The notes below the pieces were generated by a model that did no database searches, had not been told where the DNA came from, and saw only the letters and a list, made by a program, of their open reading frames with translations. From contig JALBUN010000001.1 in NCBI GenBank assembly GCA_025174535.1, positions 1,302,001-1,366,000 on the forward strand: a stretch of DNA of 64,000 nucleotides. Direction: 5' to 3'. Origin of the DNA: Cantharellus purpuraceus. Lineage: Eukaryota > Basidiomycota > Agaricomycetes > Cantharellales > Hydnaceae. Of the stretch, positions 1 to 9,086 are shown in pieces (within the stretch, counting starts at the first letter, position 1; every line of letters starts with the position of its first letter). The position numbers and the translations under genes were made by a program.

Positions 1-2004
1 AGCGGAGTAAAACGGGTCACGGTATTCCTTGAGTGTTATTCCGTATGCGGGAAGAGTATCAAGGAGAGCAATGGCGCGAGGTGGAGAACGAGTGTACACA
101 AAGCCCCGCGAGCCAAGCTGCAAGTTTGAATGACTTGCTTGTTGTGAACTGACGTTGGGCCCTGTGAAGGAGCTTGAAGTCGAGCGCTGCTCAAGTTTTC
201 TGCGTTTCGCAGTAGGTTGACCGCTGTCTTCGAGCGACTCCGTCTGAGCACTGGAGCTTGAGAGAAAAGGACCTATTTCGGATTTTGTATACTCCAACCG
301 ATGATCAATGGTGAGTGCGGAGGTTAGGGCGTCATCGAGGATAGCGGTGTTTAACTTTGCTTTCAGGACAGGTGTGAGCCAGGATTGCGCTTGTGTGAGG
401 GGTGGGGAATTAGTTTCTGAGAAAGCAGGATGCGCCTCCTTGTTCAACACAGCCACCACGTCGTGTCGCACTTGGATAGACTTTTCCTCGTCGTCATGGA
501 CGCGGGGTCTTTGTTCAGAAAAAGTAGTCGAAGATGTCAACTCGTGGCATGCTCTGCCTGTTAGATGATGTATGTCATTCTTGAAATTATGAGGATCAAT
601 TTGTGCAGAATCATGGTCTTCTGATCGCTGAAGCTCTGAAGAAGAACCATCCTCAGTACCGGGATCAACGCTGAAGACTAAATAAGTAAACAAAGGCAGG
701 CCTGTATCGAAAGCGTACCCAAGCTCATCATCTTCACCTTCATCCTCGCCGTCTCTGTCCCGTAGTGCAGTTTGCTCTTCTTCGTCCCTGACTAACCTGT
801 TAATTTCCTGGCTCGAGAGCATGGATTCGTCAACATCTAGTTCTCCCGCATTATTCTCGCCAACATCGACTGTCATGATACTCCAGCTTTCGGGTCTGGA
901 GTTAGCCATCTTGTCAAGTCCGTCATTCTCATTATGTTTGGGTCTCCAAGTCCTTCTTTCTAAACCCCATAAGGCTTCGATGCTTTCAAAGGTGTTCATA
1001 ACCCACTTTTCCCAAGACCTGTTCCGTTCACGATAAGTTTTACCCTCAGTTTCGTCCTGGTTGCACTTGTCGAATAAGAGGGTCTGCAAGCGCTCAAGAT
1101 CCACCCACTCGCCGCCTTTGCTGCGTCTGTACTCACTGAGGAGCTTGGGCATCTCGGGAGACGCAGACAGTCCGCTGGATATGCGACGACGACGCTCATC
1201 TTCCCAAAGTTCCCTGACACTATGAATGAGAGGAACGGATGGCAGAGAAGGCGCAGAGATGCGGAGCGACGAATGTATATCGCGGGATTCAAGGTCATGC
1301 CTGTTCAGAATTTGATGAGAACAGACATCAAGCTCTAAGGAAAGTCGGGTCTGTTTGAAGTAGGGAGACGTTGGAAGCGACTCAGAGCAAGGGATGTCAC
1401 TTGGACCTTGGTTATCTCCTCGCAGAAACACTTCACCGAGGTCAACCCATCCGCATCCGTAGAGGCTAAAGTCGCACATAAACTGTAGATAATAACTGAG
1501 ATGACTCTCATACGTAGTAAACCTTGTCCTCATGATTCCGCCCGACTGAAGGATTGTAACTGTGCGTGAAACGTATGTGGGATCCGCGACGAGGACCTTG
1601 AGGAAGGGTTGATAGAAGGTATGAAATCCATAGAAAGGGATGCCTTTGACAAGAATTATAGCACGGATGTACTGCGCATTCGGACCATGTGGGTTACGGT
1701 GAAGAGAAAGAGCAATCGCGTGATTGAGTGATTTAGTAACTTTACATATATAGCTTTTCACTGTGGAGCAAGTCACGTAAATCATTTGCAAGATGTTGAA
1801 TGTAACCCAACCTTTGTCTGGATTAAGCGATCCATGATAGTCGACAAAGAAGTAGGGGTACACTTGATGTACATGAAGACAAGCACGCTGTCCAGTCGAC
1901 GACAAACCATATATACGGATCACAGGCACTTTGGGCAGAAACGACTCATCTAGTGGCCCTGGTCTTGCAAGTGTGTGGTCGACGTTGTCCAGTCGAACGC
2001 GCAT
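1..2004 (-). CDS. REV3: DNA polymerase zeta catalytic subunit REV3, N-terminal part (partial at left edge)
   Basis: Catalytic subunit of translesion DNA polymerase zeta, a nuclear B-family polymerase. Only the N-terminal region is in the window; the polymerase core lies beyond base 1. The first exon (2004-1812) begins MRVRLDNVDHTLARPGPLDE and contains KVPVIRIYG, the segment that opens B-family polymerases of the Rev3/Pol3 type. A 51-bp intron (1811-1761) splices in phase to KSYICKVTKSLNHAIALSL, followed by GIPFYGFH, ILQSGGIM and a YYLQFMCDFSLYGCGW-like segment, all Rev3 landmarks. After about residue 200 comes a long acidic, serine-rich, poorly conserved stretch, normal for Rev3. The left edge reads YGITLKEYRDPFYS, matching the Rev3 motif around Y-x-D-P-Y/F-Y-S. 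The start is the first ATG, at 2004. It is divergent from the dysferlin-domain gene at 2114. Family assignment is firm; exons near the edge are less so. Confidence 0.9.
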   Translation of the reverse strand, partial: MRVRLDNVDHTLARPGPLDESFLPKVPVIRIYGLSSTGQRACLHVHQVYPYFFVDYHGSLNPDKGWVTFNILQMIYVTCSTVKSYICKVTKSLNHAIALSLHRNPHGPNAQYIRAIILVKGIPFYGFHTFYQPFLKVLVADPTYVSRTVTILQSGGIMRTRFTTYESHLSYYLQFMCDFSLYGCGWVDLGEVFLRGDNQGPSDIPCSESLPTSPYFKQTRLSLELDVCSHQILNRHDLESRDIHSSLRISAPSLPSVPLIHSVRELWEDERRRRISSGLSASPEMPKLLSEYRRSKGGEWVDLERLQTLLFDKCNQDETEGKTYRERNRSWEKWVMNTFESIEALWGLERRTWRPKHNENDGLDKMANSRPESWSIMTVDVGENNAGELDVDESMLSSQEINRLVRDEEEQTALRDRDGEDEGEDDELGYAFDTGLPLFTYLVFSVDPGTEDGSSSELQRSEDHDSAQIDPHNFKNDIHHLTGRACHELTSSTTFSEQRPRVHDDEEKSIQVRHDVVAVLNKEAHPAFSETNSPPLTQAQSWLTPVLKAKLNTAILDDALTSALTIDHRLEYTKSEIGPFLSSSSAQTESLEDSGQPTAKRRKLEQRSTSSSFTGPNVSSQQASHSNLQLGSRGFVYTRSPPRAIALLDTLPAYGITLKEYRDPFYSA

Positions 2005-2113
2005 TTATGTGCTTTTATACCTGTTTTATGTACTTTGGAATTAGAAGAGGGCATGACACAGTCACGTGAGAAGGTCTCAGAGTTCCAGAGAGCGGTTCGG
2101 CCGCTACTGATTA
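2005..2113. promoter_or_regulatory. short bidirectional promoter between REV3 and the dysferlin-domain gene, with a CACGTG box
   Basis: Only 109 bp separate the two divergent start codons. A CACGTG E-box lies at 2063-2068, the core recognised by fungal bHLH factors of the Cbf1/Pho4 type. That a factor binds here is inference. Confidence 0.45.
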
Positions 2114-3571
2114 ATGGCTGTTCCTAGCAGCGGCCCAAGCCCTCCAGAATGGATGCGAATATGTGAACCATCATTAGCCGATGGTGCAAGGGCGCATGTC
2201 CGGGAGATGCAGAAGAAACGGTCGTCTTTCCTGCCGACCTTTGGCATCGCCCTCAAAGAGGACAAGGGCAAGGGCAAGGGCAAAGGCAAGGGCAAGGACG
2301 AAGCTGTTCTTACAACGCCACTTCTGGAACCAGAGCCTATTCTCGTTGGGTTCAAAGACAAGAGAAAGCATCAAGAGGAAAGTAAATCTGATCAGTTCAA
2401 ATGGGCAATTCTTTATGAGAATCAACGCGGGTATGTCATAGCCCCAGGCCCCCTGTCAAGTATTCGATGATTTTTCTCAGAATCACTATGTTTTCAACTG
2501 CATACTACTCTGGCCGCTCCTTGCTTCCTCATGATCCACCTCCGTTTACTGTTCCCGACTCTGGAGAAAGCTCACCTAACCAGGGCAACCTTGCGCCTCC
2601 CAATGTTACACTCACCACATACCCCCTTCCAGATCCAACATGGCGCTGGGTCTCGAAATCCTGGCTTGTTGACATGCGCGGGGATGGGGACGTTCAGTAC
2701 GATGGGTAAGCACCTTGCGCGGTCATTTGCATAGCGCCGCCTATCGGATTCCCACTGTCTAGCTTCGAATATAATTGGTTTTTCCGACGCCATGGCTGGG
2801 GAGCCCAAGTTGGATGGCTCAGTGCAGGTGGATACGTTCGCAGGCGCCGTTGGATGCGACTTATGATGCGTCCATCTGATGCGCGACTTCAAGGTGATGT
2901 TGCCTATGACGACACTAGACGAGAGGATGCTTCTGCCGGTTCTGGATCAGATCAAACAGGAGATACCCTCGTATGGAAAGGAGATGAGGGTGATTGGAAT
3001 CGCGTGCGAAAAGCACTCAAGAGTCTTACTAGGGATGGTCCCCGGCTTGAACTTTGGGAGAACTGGCTCACTGGTCTTATGGGTGAAAGGATATACATAC
3101 CTCCCCATTTTCAGGGACATTCTCAAGATCGATCCGCAGGAAGCACACCTGAGCCTCACCCAGAAACAATGGCGAATTGTACTTCTAGGTCACAAGAACA
3201 CCCTCATCGGGAGTGGGTCCTCACAGTCCTTCGTGACCATGCAAGCCTACACGCGCTTATTATTATCGCTCAATATTGATTCTCACATGGGACATATTTC
3301 ACAGGGAAATGAGCTACGCAGTTATTTCGTTTACCCCGATTCCAGGGCACAACTCCGTGATCTCTTCGTGATGGCAGGGCTCGTCCAGAATCCTGTCTCT
3401 ACGGATCCTACTTTAGGGCTAGGCATGCCTTCATCCACTACACATGCACTACATTTACCATCGAGTCACTTGCTTGGTCTGGGCGATTTTTGGAGTCGAA
3501 GCAGTGGACTGAATCTTGCTGCGTCCACGGAAGACATGTGCCAGCACAAGAAAGTAGCAGAAACCTTGTGA
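2114..3571 (+). CDS. Dysferlin-domain protein, TECPR1/Pex23-like
   Basis: Proposed exons are 2114-2430, 2481-2705, 2763-3240 and 3305-3571, giving 428 aa with every phase matching. The N-terminus has a lysine/glycine run from a hexanucleotide repeat. The dysferlin (DysF) core spans about residues 95-200: WAILYENQRG, then YPLPDPTWRWVSKSWLVDM, then W-x-Y-D-G...F-E-Y-N-W and the terminal VRRRRWMR signature. The C-terminal block includes GPRLELWENWL, EWVLTVLRDH and FVYPDSRAQLRDLF, as in small basidiomycete dysferlin-domain proteins. DysF domains occur in peroxisomal peroxins (Pex23/24/30) and in TECPR1/Spo73, which act at peroxisome or autophagic/prospore membranes. No transmembrane segment is obvious, so TECPR1/Spo73-like fits better than a peroxin. 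The third intron (3241-3304) has a GC donor. An overlapping ORF from 2879 uses the wrong frame before 3305. Confidence 0.8.
2264..2298 (+). repeat. GGGCAA hexanucleotide microsatellite inside the dysferlin-domain gene
   Basis: About five to six tandem copies of a GGGCAA-type hexamer are in frame and encode alternating Lys-Gly. Length changes would alter the protein by Lys-Gly pairs without a frameshift. Confidence 0.75.
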
Positions 3572-4321
3572 TGGTTTCAGCTCACTTCCTGTGTAATTTC
3601 CTTCTTCATTGTCGTGTAGAACTAAGTCATCGACACAAACACAATGGCTGATATTCTAGTACCTGTCCAATCTAATTTTCTTTTCCTTTTTCTATTAATA
3701 ATTTCCAACCAGTAGTGGCGACAATTATGAACTACTTACTGTTCTTCCCCGGACAGTCGAGTTGACAAAAAATGGCTGGGGCTGGCTCATAATTGCTATA
3801 TGCGAAGCTGAGGGATCACATTCAAAAATCAGGCAGTTGAGTGCAAGCAGATTCTTGATACTCAAACTCAAGTTCCTTTTCGTGTGACAGTGGTGAGAAT
3901 ACGAGCCTACTAATGATCAATCTCACTGTAAATATTAGTCTTTGAATTTCGAATCGATCTTGTTGTACGTAGTGGTTAAAAACAGTACCTTCGACTGTAC
4001 AGGTTTTTTGTTTGAGCAGATATGGCTGGGTGTGACGGCACGATGAGACGACTAGCCCGAAACCCGACCACACGTCTCGAAGTGGCGTCCCCCCAGCAGT
4101 TCATGGAGGGTAGACAAGGATATATTAGTTTCTCCTCGGTAGATTACTAGCATGCAACGGTGCTATTTCGTTGAGCGTTCTCCAATATGCTAAGAAATCT
4201 GAAGACCATCTACCCATAGCTTTGACTACATCTGGGTGTACCCCGCTATAAAAAGTTCCGTCGTCCCTCCAATCCTAAAAGAGTGACCGGTGGTTCTTGG
4301 ATACCCTGCTCTCGACCAAAT
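3572..4321. other. intergenic stretch, no gene seen
   Basis: AT-rich sequence between the dysferlin-domain gene and the TE island. The 83-aa minus ORF at 3822-4073 resembles nothing I recognise. This is presumably the 3' flank of the upstream gene plus degraded repeat. Confidence 0.5.
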
Positions 4322-4921
4322 TTAGTTGCAGCGCCTTAGGAAGGCTCCCTTGGTGAGTGAACGAAAAGCTCCTCGAAAGGAGTAGGCAAATAGGTGTACA
4401 TTCGCTGGAATTTTATTGATACTGACATGATTCCTCATGGCCACTGCTGGATCGACTGGTGGTAGTTGTTCTGTAAGAACGACCACTTCGCCATTGTTCT
4501 TTGAGACTTTCGTCCAAGGTAGTTGTAAGGAGAGGGTAGAGTTGACGAGATTGATGGATGCGATGGTAGGGTGTATACTGATGGAGAAGGAATTAGAAGA
4601 GGAGCAAAGGAGTTCACTGAGTCTGCATTGACCCCAGAAGGCTGTGCAAGCTGCTGCGAAAACAGCAGCGTCGAAAGGTAGATCTAATGCCAACCGCTGT
4701 GCGAGTAAAGTAAGCATAGTTCTGGTAACGGGTGGTCTGACTGGTCGTTTTGAAACACACGGTGCGAGGGCCGTGACGCCATTCAGAACGAATGACAGGC
4801 GAGGGCTCCCATGCCATGCCATGTTGTTAATTGCGTGCCATGCTTTAAGCCCAAAAATGTAGTCTCTCACTGAACTTCCTGCTAATTTTCCAGTGAAGGA
4901 TGCAGCAAATGCGCATAACAC
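4322..4921 (-). pseudogene. tyrosine-recombinase (Crypton/DIRS-type) fragment
   Basis: A 199-codon open frame resembles the basidiomycete tyrosine-recombinase proteins carried by Crypton- or DIRS-like elements. Typical blocks are visible: SVRDYIFGLKAWH, a G-x-P-RLSFVLNGV segment, RPPVTRTML, DAAVFAAACTAFWGQCRLSELL and a C-terminal RGAFRSLTKGAFLRRC. The catalytic region (R...H-x-x-R...Y) is incomplete: the frame stops just after the RRC block, so this is a truncated remnant. No reverse transcriptase or terminal repeat was found beside it, so I cannot choose between Crypton and DIRS. Flanks are other repeat fragments. Confidence 0.65.
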
Positions 4922-4959
4922 AAATTCCTCTGCCGGCCATTGTAGGTGTAATGGTACCC

Positions 4960-5150
4960 TTTACGCACTGGGTCCGATGGGGGGTCGGATCTTGGGATCG
5001 GAGTTGGAGTGGGGTTGTGATGGTTGGAATGGACTTGGCTTCAGCTTATGTGCTGTGCCCTCACTTACCGGTGTCTGAGATTTTGGAGATGGAGTGCAAC
5101 TTAGTTAGTTTAGGATTGGACTTGGGAGCTAGATGTGATTCTGTAAAAGT
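4960..5150 (+). repeat. fragment of LTR family L
   Basis: This resembles the 5' part of the LTR family also present at 6490, 11769 and 13075. Shared landmarks are the CGCACT-GGTCCGAT start, the stretch ending CTTCAGCTTATGTGCTG, CCGGTGTC, and the TTAGGATTGGACTT block. It is truncated before the conserved hairpin. Confidence 0.65.
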
Positions 5151-5381
5151 TATGGTACAACTAGGTAGAAACTCAGTGACTGGTAAGTTCACTCTGCATA
5201 TGGTATAGATAATACCTAGGTAGAAACTAGGCTGCTGTGAGTAATCTAAATGGGACGCAAGAGAATAGGCTCACCTCAGTGACTGGTAAGTTCACTGAGG
5301 TGTTACATAAACACAGGCTTGTCTAAATAGCACCAAACAAGTCATGTGCACCCCAGCTTACTAGGGCTGTATCTGTAACAC
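5151..5381 (-). repeat. LTR of the adjacent copia element (approximate left limit)
   Basis: On the minus strand a purine-rich AAGGGGGAG tract sits immediately before TGTTACAG. This is the standard polypurine tract/LTR boundary, placing the 3' LTR start at about 5381. The LTR holds two copies of a 20-bp subrepeat (around 5173-5192 and 5278-5297; core CAGTGACTGGTAAGTTCACT on the plus strand). The outer end is unclear because it abuts the L-family fragment. Confidence 0.55.
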
Positions 5382-5387
5382 TCCCCC

Positions 5388-6470
5388 TTAAGCTGAGCGC
5401 AGCCCAATGGATTGGCATAGGTAAGCCAGCTGAGGAGCCGGTAGTGCCTTCATGAGCATGTCCGCTATCATTTCTGAAGTGGAACAGTAGTGGATGGAGA
5501 TCAGATGGCATTTGGCCACGTCCCGAATGAAGTGATATTGAATGTCTATATGTTTTGTACACACATGAAATTTGTTGTTTCTTGAGATAGATATTGCCAA
5601 CTGATTGTCACAGTAAAGGGTGATTGGCTGAGTGAGGGGTCATGTGATTTCTGTGATGAACATCCAGATCCAGATAGCCTCCTTTGCTGCATGGGTTGCT
5701 GCGATGTACTTGGCTGCTTCTTTGAACTCCATGAGATGGCCCCTCCATCCATGGTGAAGATGTAGCCTGAGATTGAGTGCCGATGATACTGTGAAGCCCC
5801 ATCCACATCTGTAAAGCCCTCTAGTCCAACCCAGTCCTGTCTCCCCTCTTCTGCCCAATTCCAGTATCCACTGCCTCCTATGACAAGTTTGAGATCAGTA
5901 GTCCCCTTTAGATAGTGAAATACGCATTTGACTTCTTTCCAGTGAGCACATCCAGGGTTTTGCATGAATTGGGAGAGGAATGAGACCTCGAACATGATGT
6001 CAGGTCTGGTCCCTAGTGCTGCATACATCAGAGATCCAATTGCCTCACGATAAGGCACATTCTTCATGGCCTCATACTGGCATGGGTTGTCAGGGCACTG
6101 TGCAAGTGTGAGCTGGTGGTGTGGGTCCAATGGGGTAGACAGTGGGTTTGCATTCTGTAGGCTGAACTGCTCCAGGATTTTGGAGATGTAAGTACATTGG
6201 GAAAATGATATAGTTTGTTCTTTCCTATCCCTTTTCACTTCAATACCCAGCATCCAACGTAGGTCACCAAGATCCTTGATCTTGACCCTGCGGCTGAGGC
6301 CTTCCTTGAATCTATGGATTGCATCCTTGGAACTGCCTGCTATGGTCATGTCATCAATGTCCACTGCCACAATCAGTGACTCGTTTTCCTCATGTTTGAG
6401 AGCCTGTCCAGTTGTGAGTGGTGCCTATTGCATGATAGTGCTTTCGATGTCAAACTTTACCACAATGTGA
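5388..6470 (-). pseudogene. Ty1/copia pol remnant (end of reverse transcriptase plus RNase H)
   Basis: The minus strand encodes the C-terminal part of a Ty1/copia polyprotein: VAVDIDDMTIAG (the catalytic aspartate region of RVT_2), IKDLGDLRWMLGIEV, PYREAIGSLMYAALGTRPDI, then the RNase H region with EGFTDVDGASQ, SGYIFTMDGGAISW and, in a shifted frame, KYIAATHAAKEAIW. It ends with ADMLMKALPAPQ and GLRSA just before the polypurine tract. Reading needs at least two frame changes, and a stop is present upstream at about 6430, so it is dead. Gag, protease, integrase and most of RT are missing; the sequence stops where LTR L begins at 6490. Confidence 0.85.
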
Positions 6471-6691
6471 TTTCTGTGCTCTACATAATTGTTATGCGCT
6501 AGGTCTGATTGGGGGTTGGAGATTGGGTCAGAGGTTTTGTCAGAGTTGGAGTATGTCGTGGGGGTCGGAACAGACTTGGCTTCAGCTTATGTGCTGCACC
6601 CTCACTAATACCGGTGTCCAAGATTTCAGAGATGGGGTACAACTTAGAGAGTTAGGATTGGACTTAGGAACTAGGTGTGATTCGATATTCG

Positions 6692-6715
6692 AACTGGGGA
6701 ATGAAGTCCCCAGTT
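6692..6715. repeat. conserved hairpin in LTR L
   Basis: A perfect 9-bp inverted repeat (AACTGGGGA / TCCCCAGTT) surrounds a 6-nt loop. The same hairpin, with at most an end-base change, occurs in the L copies around 11904-11927 and 13364-13387. Confidence 0.75.
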
Positions 6716-6915
6716 GGGCAACTTAAATACATATTTTGAAATCTAATAATAATTACTCTGGTGATGGGTCTTCGAGGCCGATGGCCTTACATGAGTATGT
6801 CCGAGTCTGATGGGGACGGATGTCCAGGTTCCTATGGTGATGCTGATGCATCAATCGGAACCAGAGACAGATGGGCGGAATCAGCGGTGACAATCAGACA
6901 GGTAGATGGAGACGG

Positions 6916-8327
6916 TGTCGGTTCGCTTAAGGAATAGATCCTATAAGCCTGCGCGCAACGGTCCTAGCAAACAGACGGTGTGTAACGCAGTTGTTCAGCA
7001 CTCCAAAGATCAATCAGGGCGAGGGGTACGTAACAGGGAAGTGGGATAGTGCTCTGTGGTTGGATGAGGATGGGAGCAAAAGGTCGGTCCCGATGGCTGA
7101 TCGTGCTCTGTGACTGGATGACAATGCGGAGCCCGGTTGGGACACGAAAGCTGGTTTCAGGAGAATCAACCTCTCGGTGGCGGAGGGAAATCTGATCGTT
7201 GAACTAAGGTGTTTTACCTCAGTGTAGAGATGATGGATTGTGATGTAGAGCGTAGAGCGTAGACTTAGAGCGTGGACTTTGACTTTAGAGCGTTGGCTGA
7301 AAACTTGTTGATTTATTCCAAAGGCGAAGACTAGTGCCCTTTTATATACAAATCCCCAGGGCACAACGACACAATATGAGGAGCAAATGATGCGATATGA
7401 TGCAAGAAATGCTGATCAAGCCAGCTGACGAAGCGTGTGAAGTTGAACTACTAAAGGGGAAATCATGGAGAAATGAAACGACAGATAGGGGTAATCTTTG
7501 TAAGAATAGGGGGTGATGAGTAATAAAAGAACCAAAAATAGAACAAGGATGAGTAAGTCGTGTATGAATGAATTAAAAGATGAAACAGGGGTGAGTCATA
7601 TAAAAGAACAATAGAAACGTCCACCAATACCATCTTCCCTACGGCTCCGAAGGTTAATTGACCCTGAGTCACATGAGGACTTCCGTCAGCATCCACAACA
7701 AATACTCCTTATTGTCTTAGTGATCCGTCTCCATATGGTATCCCGCTCCAAGAGTATTTGGTCCCTTTGCCTGACACGATGTAACCTGAGTCGGATTGAA
7801 GTGGGAGGATAGGTCGGCAATGGCGACTGAAATTCTACCTCACGTTCGACTCTTCTATCCATGTTACGATATAGAGGTGAAATGTCGAGGAATGTATATG
7901 GTTCAACGGAATTGTGAAAGAATATGGGATCGCCAATGGCATAAGAGAGACATGGTGGGGATCTTGGACGTTGAAAGAGTTTTGGAAGTATTTTGACACG
8001 TGGAGGTGGCTTAACATGCCCGTGGAGCTCGGTGTATTTTTGATAGTCCTCTGTGTCCAGAGACCAGTGTGATGTATTATTAGAAGTGATGTTGGAGAGG
8101 GGAATAGAATGGGAAGCCATGTGAATGATGATGAAAGGATCGGTGTGAATAGAAGGCTTGATAATGATCGATGGCGATGAAACACGAGTGACAATCAATG
8201 GCTCGAATTAGAGACTGAGGTGGATAGGGAGTTGCGGCGCTATTTAAAAGTTGATACGAAAAGACGCTGGCGGAGTTGGACTGTCAGAGTGGTTCGATAT
8301 GCATCCTCGATGCGTCCTGGCTCGTCA
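6916..8327 (-). mobile_element. LTR-like insertion M (1.4 kb), nested in LTR L
   Basis: This 1,412-bp block interrupts LTR L exactly: the L sequence stops after ACGG (6912-6915) and resumes at ACGG (8328-8331), giving a 4-bp target-site duplication. On the minus strand it begins TGACGAGCC and ends CCGACA, so it has TG...CA ends. A minus-strand TATATAAAAGG at about 7335 followed by AATAAA-like sequence looks like an LTR promoter/R region, supporting a solo LTR in minus orientation. The 170-codon minus ORF at 7686-8198 has no recognisable domain and is probably chance. The element family is not identified. Confidence 0.55.
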
Positions 8328-8420
8328 ACGGTGGTTTCCAAATGGAGTATAGATTTCATACACGTGGGGATCTGAGTGGATCAGATGGGGATCTGGGCGT
8401 TAATGAATATAGTCATAACA

Positions 8421-8785
8421 GTATCTCTCCATTTAAGGCCGAGCCCCTGAGGCCTCATGTCCGTGGATTGAATAGGTGAGACGGTTGGGTGCAGTTGGAG
8501 TTATACTGGGGGTCTGGAGACATATAAAAGGAGGGGCATGATTGAGGTCTTATCCTCAACAATGTCAAACCCTTTGGCAAGCATGAGTGTGGCCGAGCTT
8601 GAGCAGTTGCTCTTGGCCCAATGGAAGGAAGAGGAAGAGGAGCGGAGACGGAAAGAGGAGGAGGAAGCAGAACGGAGACGGAAGGAGGAGGAGGAGGCGG
8701 AATGGAGATGGAAGGGGGAGGAGGAGGCGGAACAGAGACGGAAGGAGGAGGAGGAGCAGAGGTGGAAAGAGGCTGCAGAGATGGA
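8421..8785 (+). pseudogene. start of the L-element gag (charged repeat protein), cut by a rearrangement
   Basis: Downstream of LTR L an ORF starts at 8538 (MIEVLSSTMSNPLASMSVAEL) and continues as ELEQLLLAQWKEEEEE, then imperfect Arg/Lys/Glu repeats. This is the usual N-terminus of gag-like proteins of agaricomycete gypsy elements. The frame is broken at about 8785, where an inverted segment begins; the next gag piece lies on the other strand at 8880-9086. A second copy is at 11230-11660 on the minus strand. Confidence 0.6.
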
Positions 8786-9086
8786 ATATGCTGATATTTA
8801 GGAATGGAAAAGCAAAGAATAGCACATTGGTGCTGCATAAATGGAATTTGATAGGGAAAAGGTGGTTCCCATACAGAGATGATGGCGACCTCGGGGGTCC
8901 CTGTCCGTATAGGCACACTCAGACTCCCTGGGCTGGTCACCCCTGCCCCGGTCACCTCCTCCTCTACCTCCATGGCGGCTTCTAGCTCATGTGCCTGCTC
9001 CTCCACTTCCTTCAGTCTCGCAGCCTCCATCGTGGCCACAAGTTCCTTGACCCTGTGGGCTCTCTCAGCCTTTGCTTCCTCCTCTT
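8786..9086 (-). other. inverted ~300-bp segment joining gag and the start of LTR X
   Basis: Read on the minus strand, this contains a gag-type coiled-coil segment (EEEAKAERAHRVKELVATME at its beginning) followed at 8876 by the TGTATGGGAACC start of LTR X and its first ~90 bp. If the block is turned over, gag becomes continuous with the piece ending at 8785, and the X fragment becomes continuous with the rest of X at 9087. The simplest explanation is a local inversion. Confidence 0.65.

Larger units (their letters stand above)
6490..8420 (+). repeat. 5' LTR of an L-family retroelement, split by a nested insertion
   Basis: The LTR starts TGTTATGCGCTAGG at 6490 and ends CATATAGTCATAACA-like at 8420, as do the other L copies (TGTTA...TAACA ends). 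It is interrupted at 6916-8327 by another element flanked by ACGG. Without the insert it is about 515 bp, against 661 bp for the solo LTR at 13075; the difference is mainly the 12-bp minisatellite there. Downstream (8421 on) is the internal region with the gag start, so this is the left end of an internally rearranged element. Confidence 0.75.

Noticed and set aside
2879..3571. Single 230-codon ORF as the dysferlin-domain C-terminus
   Set aside because: Before 3305 the correct frame is that of 2854-3240, which carries the family residues; only the part after 3305 is coding.
7686..8198. 170-codon minus ORF inside element M
   Set aside because: No domain or retroelement motif; it sits in an LTR-like insertion with TG...CA ends and is most simply chance.
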